A stretch of DNA of 64,000 nucleotides from positions 21,152,688 through 21,216,687 of the forward strand of contig OZ059895.1 in assembly GCA_964057225.1 (NCBI GenBank), in the 5' to 3' direction. Source of the DNA: Auanema rhodensis (taxonomy: Eukaryota > Nematoda > Chromadorea > Rhabditida > Rhabditidae). The translations under genes and the position numbers were made by a program. Positions within the stretch are counted from its first letter, which is position 1. Each line of letters opens with the position of its first letter. Of this stretch, positions 52,461 to 63,869 are shown one piece after another. The notes under the pieces were generated by a model. It was not told the origin of the DNA. It did no database searches and saw only the letters and a program-made list of their open reading frames with translations.

Positions 52461-53748
52461 TTATGCTTATTAAGTGTACACGTGATGTGCACTTGGTATG
52501 TAACTTGCTTCACGTGAAAGATAAAGGGATGCGGTTTCCAAAATTAGATTCCCCATGTCCATATTAGTCTAAAAACAAATTTTTGTTGATATTGGTGGAT
52601 GGTAACCATGACTTTGTAATTTACGTGAACTTTAATTTATGCTAATTAAGTGTACACGTGATGTGCACTTGGTATGTAACTCGCTTCACGTGAAAGATAA
52701 AGAGATGCGGTTTTCAAAATTAGATTCCTCATGTCCATATTAGTCTAAAAACGAATTTTTATTGATATTGATGCATGGCAACCATGACTTTAAAATTTAC
52801 GTGAACTTTAATTTATGCTAATTAAGTGTACACATGATGTGCACTTGGTATGTAACTCGCTTCACGTCAAAGATAAAGAGATGCGGTTTTCAAAATTAGA
52901 TTCCCCATGTCCATATTAGTCTAAAAACAAATTTTTATTAATATTGGTGCATGGTAACCATGACTTTGAAATTTACGTGAACTTTAATTTATGCTAATTA
53001 AGTGTACACATGATGTGCGCTTGGTATGTAACTCGCTTCACGTGAAAGATAAAGAGATGCGGTTTTCAAAATTAGATTCCTCATGTCCATACTAGTCTAA
53101 AAACGAATTTTTATTGATATTGATGCATGGTAACCATGACTTTGAAATTTACGTGAACTTTAATTTATGCTTATTAAGTGTACACGTGATGTGCACTTGG
53201 TATGTAACTTGCTTCACGTGAAAGATAAAGGGATGCGGTTTTCAAAATTAGATTCCCCATGTCCATATTAGTCTAAAAACAAATTTTTGTTGATATTGGT
53301 GTATGGTAACCATGACTTTGTAATTTACGTGAACTTTAATTTATGCTAATTAAGTGTACACGTGATGTGCACTTGGTATGTAACTCGCTTCACGTGAAAG
53401 ATAAAGAGATGCGGTTTTCACAATTAGATTCCTCATGTCCATATTAGTCTAAAAACGAATTTTTATTGATATTGATGCATGGTAACCATGACTTTGAAAT
53501 TTACGTGAACTTTAATTTATGCTTATTAAGTGTACACATGATGTGCGCTTGGTATGTAACTCGCTTCACGTGAAAGATAAAGAGATGCGGTTTTCAAAAT
53601 TAGATTCCTCATGTCCATACTAGTCTAAAAACGAATTTTTATTGATATTGATGCATGGTAACCATGACTTTGAAATTTACGTGAACTTTAATTTATGCTT
53701 ATTAAGTGTACACGTGATGTGCACTTGGTATGTAACTCGCTTCACGTC
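52461..53748. repeat. Third copy of the 17.6-19 kb module
   Basis: The order matches 17.8-19.0 kb and 23.1-24.3 kb: AACTTGC, GTAATTT, C83, CCATACTAG, then TTGTTG with GTATGG (GTATGG at 53,301; 18,642 and 23,921 in the others). It lacks TATGTTTA and the ATTGCT change of those copies. Private changes are GCGGTTTCCAAAA near 52,534 and TTTTCACAATTAG near 53,417. Confidence 0.7.
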
Positions 53749-56700
53749 AAAGATAAAGAGATGCGGTTTTCAAAATTAGATTCCCCATGTCCATATTAGT
53801 CTAAAAACGAATTTTTATTGATATTGATGCATGGTAACCATGACTTTGAAATTTACGTGAACTTTAATTTATGCTTATTAAGTGTACACGTGATGTGCAC
53901 TTGGTATGTAACTTGCTTCACGTGAAAGATAAAGGGATGCGGTTTTCAAAATTAGATTCCACATGTCCATATTAGTCTAAAAACAAATTTTTGTTGATAT
54001 TGGTGGATGGTAACCATGACTTTGTAATTTACGTGAACTTTAATTTATGCTAATTAAGTGTACACGTGATGTGCACTTGGTATGTAACTCGCTTCACGTG
54101 AAAGATAAAGAGATGCGGTTTTCAAAATTAGATTCCTCATGTCCATATCAGTCTAAAAACGAATTTTTATTGATATTGATGCATGGTAACCATGACTTTG
54201 AAATATACGTGAACTTTAATTTATGCTTATTAAGTGTACACGTGATGTGCACTTGGTATGTAACTTGCTTCACGTGAAAGATAAAGGGATGCGGTTTTCA
54301 AAATTAGATTCCCCATGTCCATATTAGTCTAAAAACAAATTTTTGTTGATATTGGTGGATGGTAACCATGACTTTGAAATTTACGTGAACTTTAATTTAT
54401 GCTAATTAAGTGTACACGTGATGTGCACTCGGTATGTAACTCGCTTCAAGTGAAATATGAAGAGATGCGGTTTTCAAAATTAGATTCCCCATGTCCATAT
54501 TAGTCTAAAAACAAATTTTTATTGATATTGGTGCTTGGTAACCATGACTTTGAAATTTACGTGAACTTTAATTTATGCTTATTAAGTGTACACGTGATGT
54601 GCACTTGGTATGTAACTCGCTTCACGTGAAAGATAAAGGGATGCGGTTTTCAAAATTAGATTCCCCATGTCCATATTAGTCTAAAAACAAATTTTTATTA
54701 ATATTGGTGCATGGTAACCATGACTTTGAAATTTACGTGAACTTTAATTTATGCTAATTAAGTGTACACATGATGTGCGCTTGGTATGTAACTCGCTTCA
54801 CGTGAAAGATAAAGAGATGCGGTTTTCAAAATTAGATTCCCCATTTCCATATTAGTCTAAAAACAATATTTTATTGATATTGGTGCATGGCAACCATGAC
54901 TTTAAAATTTACGTGAACTTTAATTTATGCTAATTAAGTGTACACATGATGTGCACTTGGTATGTAACTCGCTTCACGTCAAAGATAAAGAGATGCGGTT
55001 TTCAAAATTAGATTCCCCATGTCCATATTAGTCTAAAAACAAATTTTTATTAATATTGGTGCATGGTAACCATGACTTTGAAATTTACGTGAACTTTAAT
55101 TTATGCTAATTAAGTGTACACATGATGTGCGCTTGGTATGTAACTCGCTTCACGTGAAAGATAAAGAGATGCGGTTTTCAAAATTAGATTCCCCATTTCC
55201 ATATTAGTCTAAAAACAATATTTTATTGATATTGGTGCATGGCAACCATGACTTTAAAATTTACGTGAACTTTAATTTATGCTAATTAAGTGTACACATG
55301 ATGTGCACTTGGTATGTAACTCGCTTCACGTCAAAGATAAAGAGATGCGGTTTTCAAAATTAGATTCCCCATGTCCATATTAGTCTAAAAACAAATTTTT
55401 ATTAATATTGGTGCATGGTAACCATGACTTTGAAATTTACGTGAACTTTAATTTATGCTAATTAAGTGTACACATGATGTGCGCTTGGTATGTAACTCGC
55501 TTCACGTGAAAGATAAAGAGATGCGGTTTTCAAAATTAGATTCCTCATGTCCATACTAGTCTAAAAACGAATTTTTATTGATATTGATGCATGGTAACCA
55601 TGACTTTGAAATTTACGTGAACTTTAATTTATGCTTATTAAGTGTACACGTGATGTGCACTTGGTATGTAACTTGCTTCACGTGAAAGATAAAGGGATGC
55701 GGTTTTCAAAATTAGATTCCCCATGTCCATATTAGTCTAAAAACAAATTTTTGTTGATATTGGTGGATGGTAACCATGACTTTGTAATTTACGTAAACTT
55801 TAATTTATGCTAATTAAGTGTACACGTGATGTGCACTTGGTATGTAACTCGCTTCACGTGAAAGATAAAGAGATGCGGTTTTCAAAATTAGATTCCTCAT
55901 GTCCATATTAGTCTAAAAACGAATTTTCATTGATATTGATGCATGGTAACCATGACTTTGAAATTTACGTGAACTTTAATTTATGCTTATTAAGTGTACA
56001 CATGATGTGCGCTTGGTATGTAACTCGCTTCACGTGAAAGATAAAGAGATGCGGTTTTCAAAATTAGATTCCTCATGTCCATATTAGTCTAAAAACGAAT
56101 TTTTATTGATATTGATGCATGGTAACCATGACTTTGAAATTTACGTGAACTTTAATTTATGCTTATTAAGTGTACACGTGATGTGCACTTGGTATGTAAC
56201 TTGCTTCACGTGAAAGATAAAGGGATGCGGTTTTCAAAATTAGATTCCCCATGTCCATATTAGTCTAAAAACAAATTTTTGTTGATATTGGTGGATGGTA
56301 ACCATGACTTTGAAATTTACGTGAACTTTAATTTATGCTAATTAAGTGTACACGTGATGTGCACTCGGTATGTAACTCGCTTCACGTGAAATATGAAGAG
56401 ATGCGGTTTTCAAAATTAGATTCCCCATGTCCATATTAGTCTAAAAACAAATTTTTATTAATATTGGTGCTTGGTAACCATGACTTTGAAATTTACGTGA
56501 ACTTTAATTTATGCTAATTAAGTGAACACATGATGTGCACTTGGTATGTAACTCGCTTCACGTGAAAGATAGAGAGATGCGGTTTTCAAAATAGATTCCC
56601 CATGTCCATATTAGTCTAAAAACGAATTTTTATTGATATTGATTCATGGTAACCATGACTTTGAAAATTACGTGAACTTTAATTTATGCTAATTAAGTGA

Positions 56701-56969
56701 ACACATGATGTGCACTTGGTATGTAACTCGCTTCACGTGAAAGATAAAGGGATGCGGTTTTCAAAAGTAGATTCCCCATGTCCATATTAGTCTAAAAACA
56801 AATTTTTATTAATATTGGTGCATGGTAACCATGACTTTGAAATTTACGTGAACTTTAATTTATGCTAATTAAGTGTACACATGATGTGCGCTTGGTATGT
56901 AACTCGCTTCACGTGAAAGATAAAGAGATGCGGTTTTCAAAATTAGATTCCCCATTTCCATATTAGTCT
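53749..56969. repeat. Higher-order block D, related to A, B and C but less deleted
   Basis: Monomer order follows block A from about 19,618 to 22,135, with three insertions relative to A: one AACTTGC / TTGTTG monomer near 54,220-54,390, one GCGC / CAATATT plus C83 dimer near 55,130-55,480, and one GCTTATT / AACTTGC monomer near 55,590-55,760. The last fills the site where A, A-prime, B and C carry a hybrid monomer. It has GGGATGCGG near 54,637 where A, B and C have GGGATTCGG. A private change is ACGTAAACTT near 55,791. It ends at the hybrid junction near 56,970. Confidence 0.75.
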
Positions 56970-56970
56970 A
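55740..56970. repeat. 7-monomer unit (1,231 bp), copy 1
   Basis: It overlaps the right end of block D. The order is GTAATTT with TTTTCATTG; GCTTATT with GCGC; AACTTGC with TTGTTG; CTCGG with GAAATATG; GTGAACAC with the T deletion; GAAAATTAC with AAAAGTAG; and GCGC with CATTTCC. TTTTCATTG lies at 55,924 and 57,155, and CTCGG at 56,361 and 57,592, both 1,231 bp apart. Confidence 0.8.
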
Positions 56971-58904
56971 AAAACAAATTTTTGTTGATATTGGTGGATG
57001 GTAACCATGACTTTGTAATTTACGTGAACTTTAATTTATGCTAATTAAGTGTACACGTGATGTGCACTTGGTATGTAACTCGCTTCACGTGAAAGATAAA
57101 GAGATGCGGTTTTCAAAATTAGATTCCTCATGTCCATATTAGTCTAAAAACGAATTTTCATTGATATTGATGCATGGTAACCATGACTTTGAAATTTACG
57201 TGAACTTTAATTTATGCTTATTAAGTGTACACATGATGTGCGCTTGGTATGTAACTCGCTTCACGTGAAAGATAAAGAGATGCGGTTTTCAAAATTAGAT
57301 TCCTCATGTCCATATTAGTCTAAAAACGAATTTTTATTGATATTGATGCATGGTAACCATGACTTTGAAATTTACGTGAACTTTAATTTATGCTTATTAA
57401 GTGTACACGTGATGTGCACTTGGTATGTAACTTGCTTCACGTGAAAGATAAAGGGATGCGGTTTTCAAAATTAGATTCCCCATGTCCATATTAGTCTAAA
57501 AACAAATTTTTGTTGATATTGGTGGATGGTAACCATGACTTTGAAATTTACGTGAACTTTAATTTATGCTAATTAAGTGTACACGTGATGTGCACTCGGT
57601 ATGTAACTCGCTTCACGTGAAATATGAAGAGATGCGGTTTTCAAAATTAGATTCCCCATGTCCATATTAGTCTAAAAACAAATTTTTATTAATATTGGTG
57701 CTTGGTAACCATGACTTTGAAATTTACGTGAACTTTAATTTATGCTAATTAAGTGAACACATGATGTGCACTTGGTATGTAACTCGCTTCACGTGAAAGA
57801 TAGAGAGATGCGGTTTTCAAAATAGATTCCCCATGTCCATATTAGTCTAAAAACGAATTTTTATTGATATTGATTCATGGTAACCATGACTTTGAAAATT
57901 ACGTGAACTTTAATTTATGCTTATTAAGTGTACACATGATGTGCGCTTGGTATGTAACTCGCTTCACGTGAAAGATCAAGAGATGCGGTTTTCAAAATTA
58001 GATTCCTCATGTCCATATTAGTCTAAAAACGAATTTTTATTGATATTGATGCATGGTAACCATGACTTTGAAATTTACGTGAACTTTAATTTATGCTTAT
58101 TAAGTGTACACGTGATGTGCACTTGGTATGTAACTTGCTTCACGTGAAAGATAAAGGGATGCGGTTTTCAAAATTAGATTCCCCATGTCCATATTAGTCT
58201 AAAAACAAATTTTTGTTGATATTGGTGGATGGTAACCATGACTTTGAAATTTACGTGAACTTTAATTTATGCTAATTAAGTGTACACGTGATGTGCACTC
58301 GGTATGTAACTCGCTTCACGTGAAATATGAAGAGATGCGGTTTTCAAAATTAGATTCCCCATGTCCATATTAGTCTAAAAACAAATTTTTATTAATATTG
58401 GTGCTTGGTAACCATGACTTTGAAATTTACGTGAACTTTAATTTATGCTAATTAAGTGAACACATGATGTGCACTTGGTATGTAACTCGCTTCACGTGAA
58501 AGATAGAGAGATGCGGTTTTCAAAATAGATTCCCCATGTCCATATTAGTCTAAAAACGAATTTTTATTGATATTGATTCATGGTAACCATGACTTTGAAA
58601 ATTACGTGAACTTTAATTTATGCTAATTAAGTGAACACATGATGTGCACTTGGTATGTAACTCGCTTCACGTGAAAGATAAAGGGATGCGGTTTTCAAAA
58701 GTAGATTCCCCATGTCCATATTAGTCTAAAAACAAATTTTTATTAATATTGGTGCATGGTAACCATGACTTTGAAATTTACGTGAACTTTAATTTATGCT
58801 AATTAAGTGTACACATGATGTGCGCTTGGTATGTAACTCGCTTCACGTGAAAGATAAAGAGATGCGGTTTTCAAAATTAGATTCCCCATTTCCATATTAG
58901 TCTA
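56971..58904. repeat. 7-monomer unit, copy 2, with four monomers doubled
   Basis: It begins as a 7-monomer unit but returns at about 57,908 to its own second monomer, so four monomers (703 bp) are present twice: about 57,205-57,907 and 57,908-58,610. CTCGG at 57,592 and 58,295 is 703 bp apart, with the T deletion near 57,819 and 58,523. The return point is a hybrid: GAAAATTAC at its start, then GCTTATT and GCGC. The private change GATCAAGAG lies near 57,975. Confidence 0.8.
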
Positions 58905-60135
58905 AAAACAAATTTTTGTTGATATTGGTGGATGGTAACCATGACTTTGTAATTTACGTGAACTTTAATTTATGCTAATTAAGTGTACACGTGATGTGCA
59001 CTTGGTATGTAACTCGCTTCACGTGAAAGATAAAGAGATGCGGTTTTCAAAATTAGATTCCTCATGTCCATATTAGTCTAAAAACGAATTTTCATTGATA
59101 TTGATGCATGGTAACCATGACTTTGAAATTTACGTGAACTTTAATTTATGCTTATTAAGTGTACACATGATGTGCGCTTGGTATGTAACTCGCTTCACGT
59201 GAAAGATAAAGAGATGCGGTTTTCAAAATTAGATTCCTCATGTCCATATTAGTCTAAAAACGAATTTTTATTGATATTGATGCATGGTAACCATGACTTT
59301 GAAATTTACGTGAACTTTAATTTATGCTTATTAAGTGTACACGTGATGTGCACTTGGTATGTAACTTGCTTCACGTGAAAGATAAAGGGATGCGGTTTTC
59401 AAAATTAGATTCCCCATGTCCATATTAGTCTAAAAACAAATTTTTGTTGATATTGGTGGATGGTAACCATGACTTTGAAATTTACGTGAACTTTAATTTA
59501 TGCTAATTAAGTGTACACGTGATGTGCACTCGGTATGTAACTCGCTTCACGTGAAATATGAAGAGATGCGGTTTTCAAAATTAGATTCCCCATGTCCATA
59601 TTAGTCTAAAAACAAATTTTTATTAATATTGGTGCTTGGTAACCATGACTTTGAAATTTACGTGAACTTTAATTTATGCTAATTAAGTGAACACATGATG
59701 TGCACTTGGTATGTAACTCGCTTCACGTGAAAGATAGAGAGATGCGGTTTTCAAAATAGATTCCCCATGTCCATATTAGTCTAAAAACGAATTTTTATTG
59801 ATATTGATTCATGGTAACCATGACTTTGAAAATTACGTGAACTTTAATTTATGCTAATTAAGTGAACACATGATGTGCACTTGGTATGTAACTCGCTTCA
59901 CGTGAAAGATAAAGGGATGCGGTTTTCAAAAGTAGATTCCCCATGTCCATATTAGTCTAAAAACAAATTTTTATTAATATTGGTGCATGGTAACCATGAC
60001 TTTGAAATTTACGTGAACTTTAATTTATGCTAATTAAGTGTACACATGATGTGCGCTTGGTATGTAACTCGCTTCACGTGAAAGATAAAGAGATGCGGTT
60101 TTCAAAATTAGATTCCCCATTTCCATATTAGTCTA
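58905..60135. repeat. 7-monomer unit (1,231 bp), copy 3
   Basis: A complete unit. TTTTCATTG is at 59,089, CTCGG at 59,526 (1,231 bp after 58,295), the T deletion near 59,755 and AAAAGTAG near 59,931. After the GCGC / CATTTCC monomer it passes into CAATATTTT rather than TTGTTG, which ends the sub-array. Confidence 0.8.
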
Positions 60136-63100
60136 AAAACAATATTTTATTGATATTGGTGCATGGCAACCATGACTTTAAAATTTACGTGAACTTTAAT
60201 TTATGCTAATTAAGTGTACACATGTTGTGCACTTGGTATGTAACTCGCTTCACGTCAAAGATAAAGAGATGCGGTTTTCAAAATTAGATTCCCCATGTCC
60301 ATATTAGTCTAAAAACGAATTTTTATTGATATTGATGCATGGTAACCATGACTTTGAAATTTACGTGAACTTTAATTTATGCTTATTAAGTGTACACGTG
60401 ATGTGCACTTGGTATGTAACTTGCTTCACGTGAAAGATAAAGGGATGCGGTTTTCAAAATTAGATTCCACATGTCCATATTAGTCTAAAAACAAATTTTT
60501 GTTGATATTGGTGGATGGTAACCATGACTTTGTAATTTACGTGAACTTTAATTTATGCTAATTAAGTGTACACGTGATGTGCACTTGGTATGTAACTCGC
60601 TTCACGTGAAAGATAAAGAGATGCGGTTTTCAAAATTAGATTCCTCATGTCCATATCAGTCTAAAAACGAATTTTTATTGATATTGATGCATGGTAACCA
60701 TGACTTTGAAATTTACGTGAACTTTAATTTATGCTTATTAAGTGTACACGTGATGTGCACTTGGTATGTAACTTGCTTCACGTGAAAGATAAAGGGATGC
60801 GGTTTTCAAAATTAGATTCCCCATGTCCATATTAGTCTAAAAACAAATTTTTGTTGATATTGGTGAATGGTAACCATGACTTTGAAATTTACGTGAACTT
60901 TAATTTATGCTAATTAAGTGTACACGTGATGTGCACTCGGTATGTAACTCGCTTCACGTGAAATATGAAGAGATGCGGTTTTCAAAATTAGATTCCCCAT
61001 GTCCATATTAGTCTAAAAACGAATTTTTATTGATATTGATTCATGGTAACCATGACTTTGAAAAGTACGTGAACTTTAATTTATGCTAATTAAGTGAACA
61101 CATGATGTGCACTTGGTATGTAACTCGCTTCACGTGAAAGATAAAGGGATGCGGTTTTCAAAAGTAGATTCCCCATGTCCATATTAGTCTAAAAACAAAT
61201 TTTTATTAATATTGGTGCATGGTAACCATGACTTTGAAATTTACGTGAACTTTAATTTATGCTAATTAAGTGTACACATGATGTGCGCTTGGTATGTAAC
61301 TCGCTTCACGTGAAAGATAAAGAGATGCGGTTTTCAAAATTAGATTCCCCATTTCCATATTAGTCTAAAAACAATATTTTATTGATATTGGTGCATGGCA
61401 ACCATGACTTTAAAATTTACGTGAACTTTAATTTATGCTAATTAAGTGTACACATGTTGTGCACTTGGTATGTAACTCGCTTCACGTCAAAGATAAAGAG
61501 ATGCGGTTTTCAAAATTAGATTCCCCATGTCCATATTAGTCTAAAAACGAATTTTTATTGATATTGATGCATGGTAACCATGACTTTGAAATTTACGTGA
61601 ACTTTAATTTATGCTTATTAAGTGTACACGTGATGTGCACTTGGTATGTAACTTGCTTCACGTGAAAGATAAAGGGATGCGGTTTTCAAAATTAGATTCC
61701 CCATGTCCATATTAGTCTAAAAACAAATTTTTGTTGATATTGGTGGATGGTAACCATGACTTTGAAATTTACGTGAACTTTAATTTATGCTAATTAAGTG
61801 TACACGTGATGTGCACTCGGTATGTAACTCGCTTCACGTGAAATATGAAGAGATGCGGTTTTCAAAATTAGATTCCCCATGTCCATATTAGTCTAAAAAC
61901 AAATTTTTATTGATATTGGTGCTTGGTAACCATGACTTTGAAATTTACGTGAACTTTAATTTATGCTTATTAAGTGTACACGTGATGTGCACTTGGTATG
62001 TAACTCGCTTCACGTGAAAGATAAAGGGATGCGGTTTTCAAAATTAGATTCCCCATGTCCATATTAGTCTAAAAACAAATTTTTATTAATATTGGTGCAT
62101 GGTAACCATGACTTTGAAATTTACGTGAACTTTAATTTATGCTAATTAAGTGTACACATGATGTGCGCTTGGTATGTAACTCGCTTCACGTGAAAGATAA
62201 AGAGATGCGGTTTTCAAAATTAGATTCCCCATTTCCATATTAGTCTAAAAACAAATTTTTGTTGATATTGGTGGATGGTAACCATGACTTTGAAATTTAC
62301 GTGAACTTTAATTTATGCTAATTAAGTGTACACGTGATGTGCACTCGGTATGTAACTCGCTTCACGTGAAATATGAAGAGATGCGGTTTTAAAAATTAGA
62401 TTCCCCATGTCCATATTAGTCTAAAAACAAATTTTTATTAATATTGGTGCATGGTAACCATGACTTTGAAATTTACGTGAACTTTAATTTATGCTAATTA
62501 AGTGTACACATGATGTGCGCTTGGTATGTAACTCGCTTCACGTGAAAGATAAAGAGATGCGGTTTTCAAAATTAGATTCCCCATTTCCATATTAGTCTAA
62601 AAACAATATTTTATTGATATTGGTGCATGGCAACCATGACTTTGAAATTTACGTGTACTTTAATTTATGCTAATTAAGTGTACACATGATGTGCACTTGG
62701 TATGTAACTCGCTTCACGTCAAAGATAAAGAGATGCGGTTTTAAAAATTAGATTCCCCATGTCCATATTAGTCTAAAAACAAATTTTTATTAATATTGGT
62801 GCATGGTAACCATGACTTTGAAATTTACGTGAACTTTAATTTATGCTAATTAAGTGTACACATGATGTGCGCTTGGTATGTAACTCGCTTCACGTGAAAG
62901 ATAAAGAGATGCGGTTTTCAAAATTAGATTCCCCATTTCCATATTAGTCTAAAAACAATATTTTATTGATATTGGTGCATGGCAACCATGACTTTAAAAT
63001 TTACGTGAACTTTAATTTATGCTAATTAAGTGTACACATGTTGTGCACTTGGTATGTAACTCGCTTCACGTCAAAGATAAAGAGATGCGGTTTTCAAAAT

Positions 63101-63869
63101 TAGATTCCCCATGTCCATATTAGTCTAAAAACGAATTTTTATTGATATTGATGCATGGTAACCATGACTTTGAAATTTACGTGAACTTTAATTTATGCTT
63201 ATTAAGTGTACACGTGATGTGCACTTGGTATGTAACTTGCTTCACGTGAAAGATAAAGGGATGCGGTTTTCAAAATTAGATTCCACATGTCCATATTAGT
63301 CTAAAAACAAATTTTTGTTGATATTGGTGGATGGTAACCATGACTTTGTAATTTACGTGAACTTTAATTTATGCTAATTAAGTGTACACGTGATGTGCAC
63401 TTGGTATCTAACTCGCTTCACGTGAAAGATAAAGAGATGCGGTTTTCAAAATTAGATTCCTCATGTCCATATTAGTCTAAAAACGAATTTTTATTGATAT
63501 TGATGCATGGTAACCATGACTTTGAAATTTACGTGAACTTTAATTTATGCTTATTAAGTGTACACGTGATGTGCACTTGGTATGTAACTTGCTTCACGTG
63601 AAAGATAAAGGGATGCGGTTTTCAAAATTAGATTCCCCATGTCCATATTAGTCTAAAAACAAATTTTTGTTGATATTGGTGGATGGTAACCATGACTTTG
63701 AAATTTACGTGAACTTTAATTTATGCTAATTAAGTGTACACGTGATGTGCACTCGGTATGTAACTCGCTTCACGTGAAATATGAAGAGATGCGGTTTTCA
63801 AAATTAGATTCCCCATGTCCATATTAGTCTAAAAACAAATTTTTATTAATATTGGTGCTTGGTAACCAT
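60136..63869. repeat. Right-end block: reshuffled block-A monomers
   Basis: ACACATGTTG at 60,218, 61,450 and 63,034 gives spacings of 7 and 9 units. CTCGG / GAAATATG monomers at 60,933, 61,813, 62,341 and 63,749 are 5, 3 and 8 units apart. Private changes are GGTGAATGG near 60,864, GAAAAGTACG near 61,061, CGTGTACTTT near 62,654 and GGTATCTAAC near 63,406. The change TTTTAAAAATT occurs in two monomers near 62,388 and 62,740, two units apart. The monomer at 62,627 pairs GGCAACC with GACTTTG instead of the usual GACTTTA. Confidence 0.7.
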
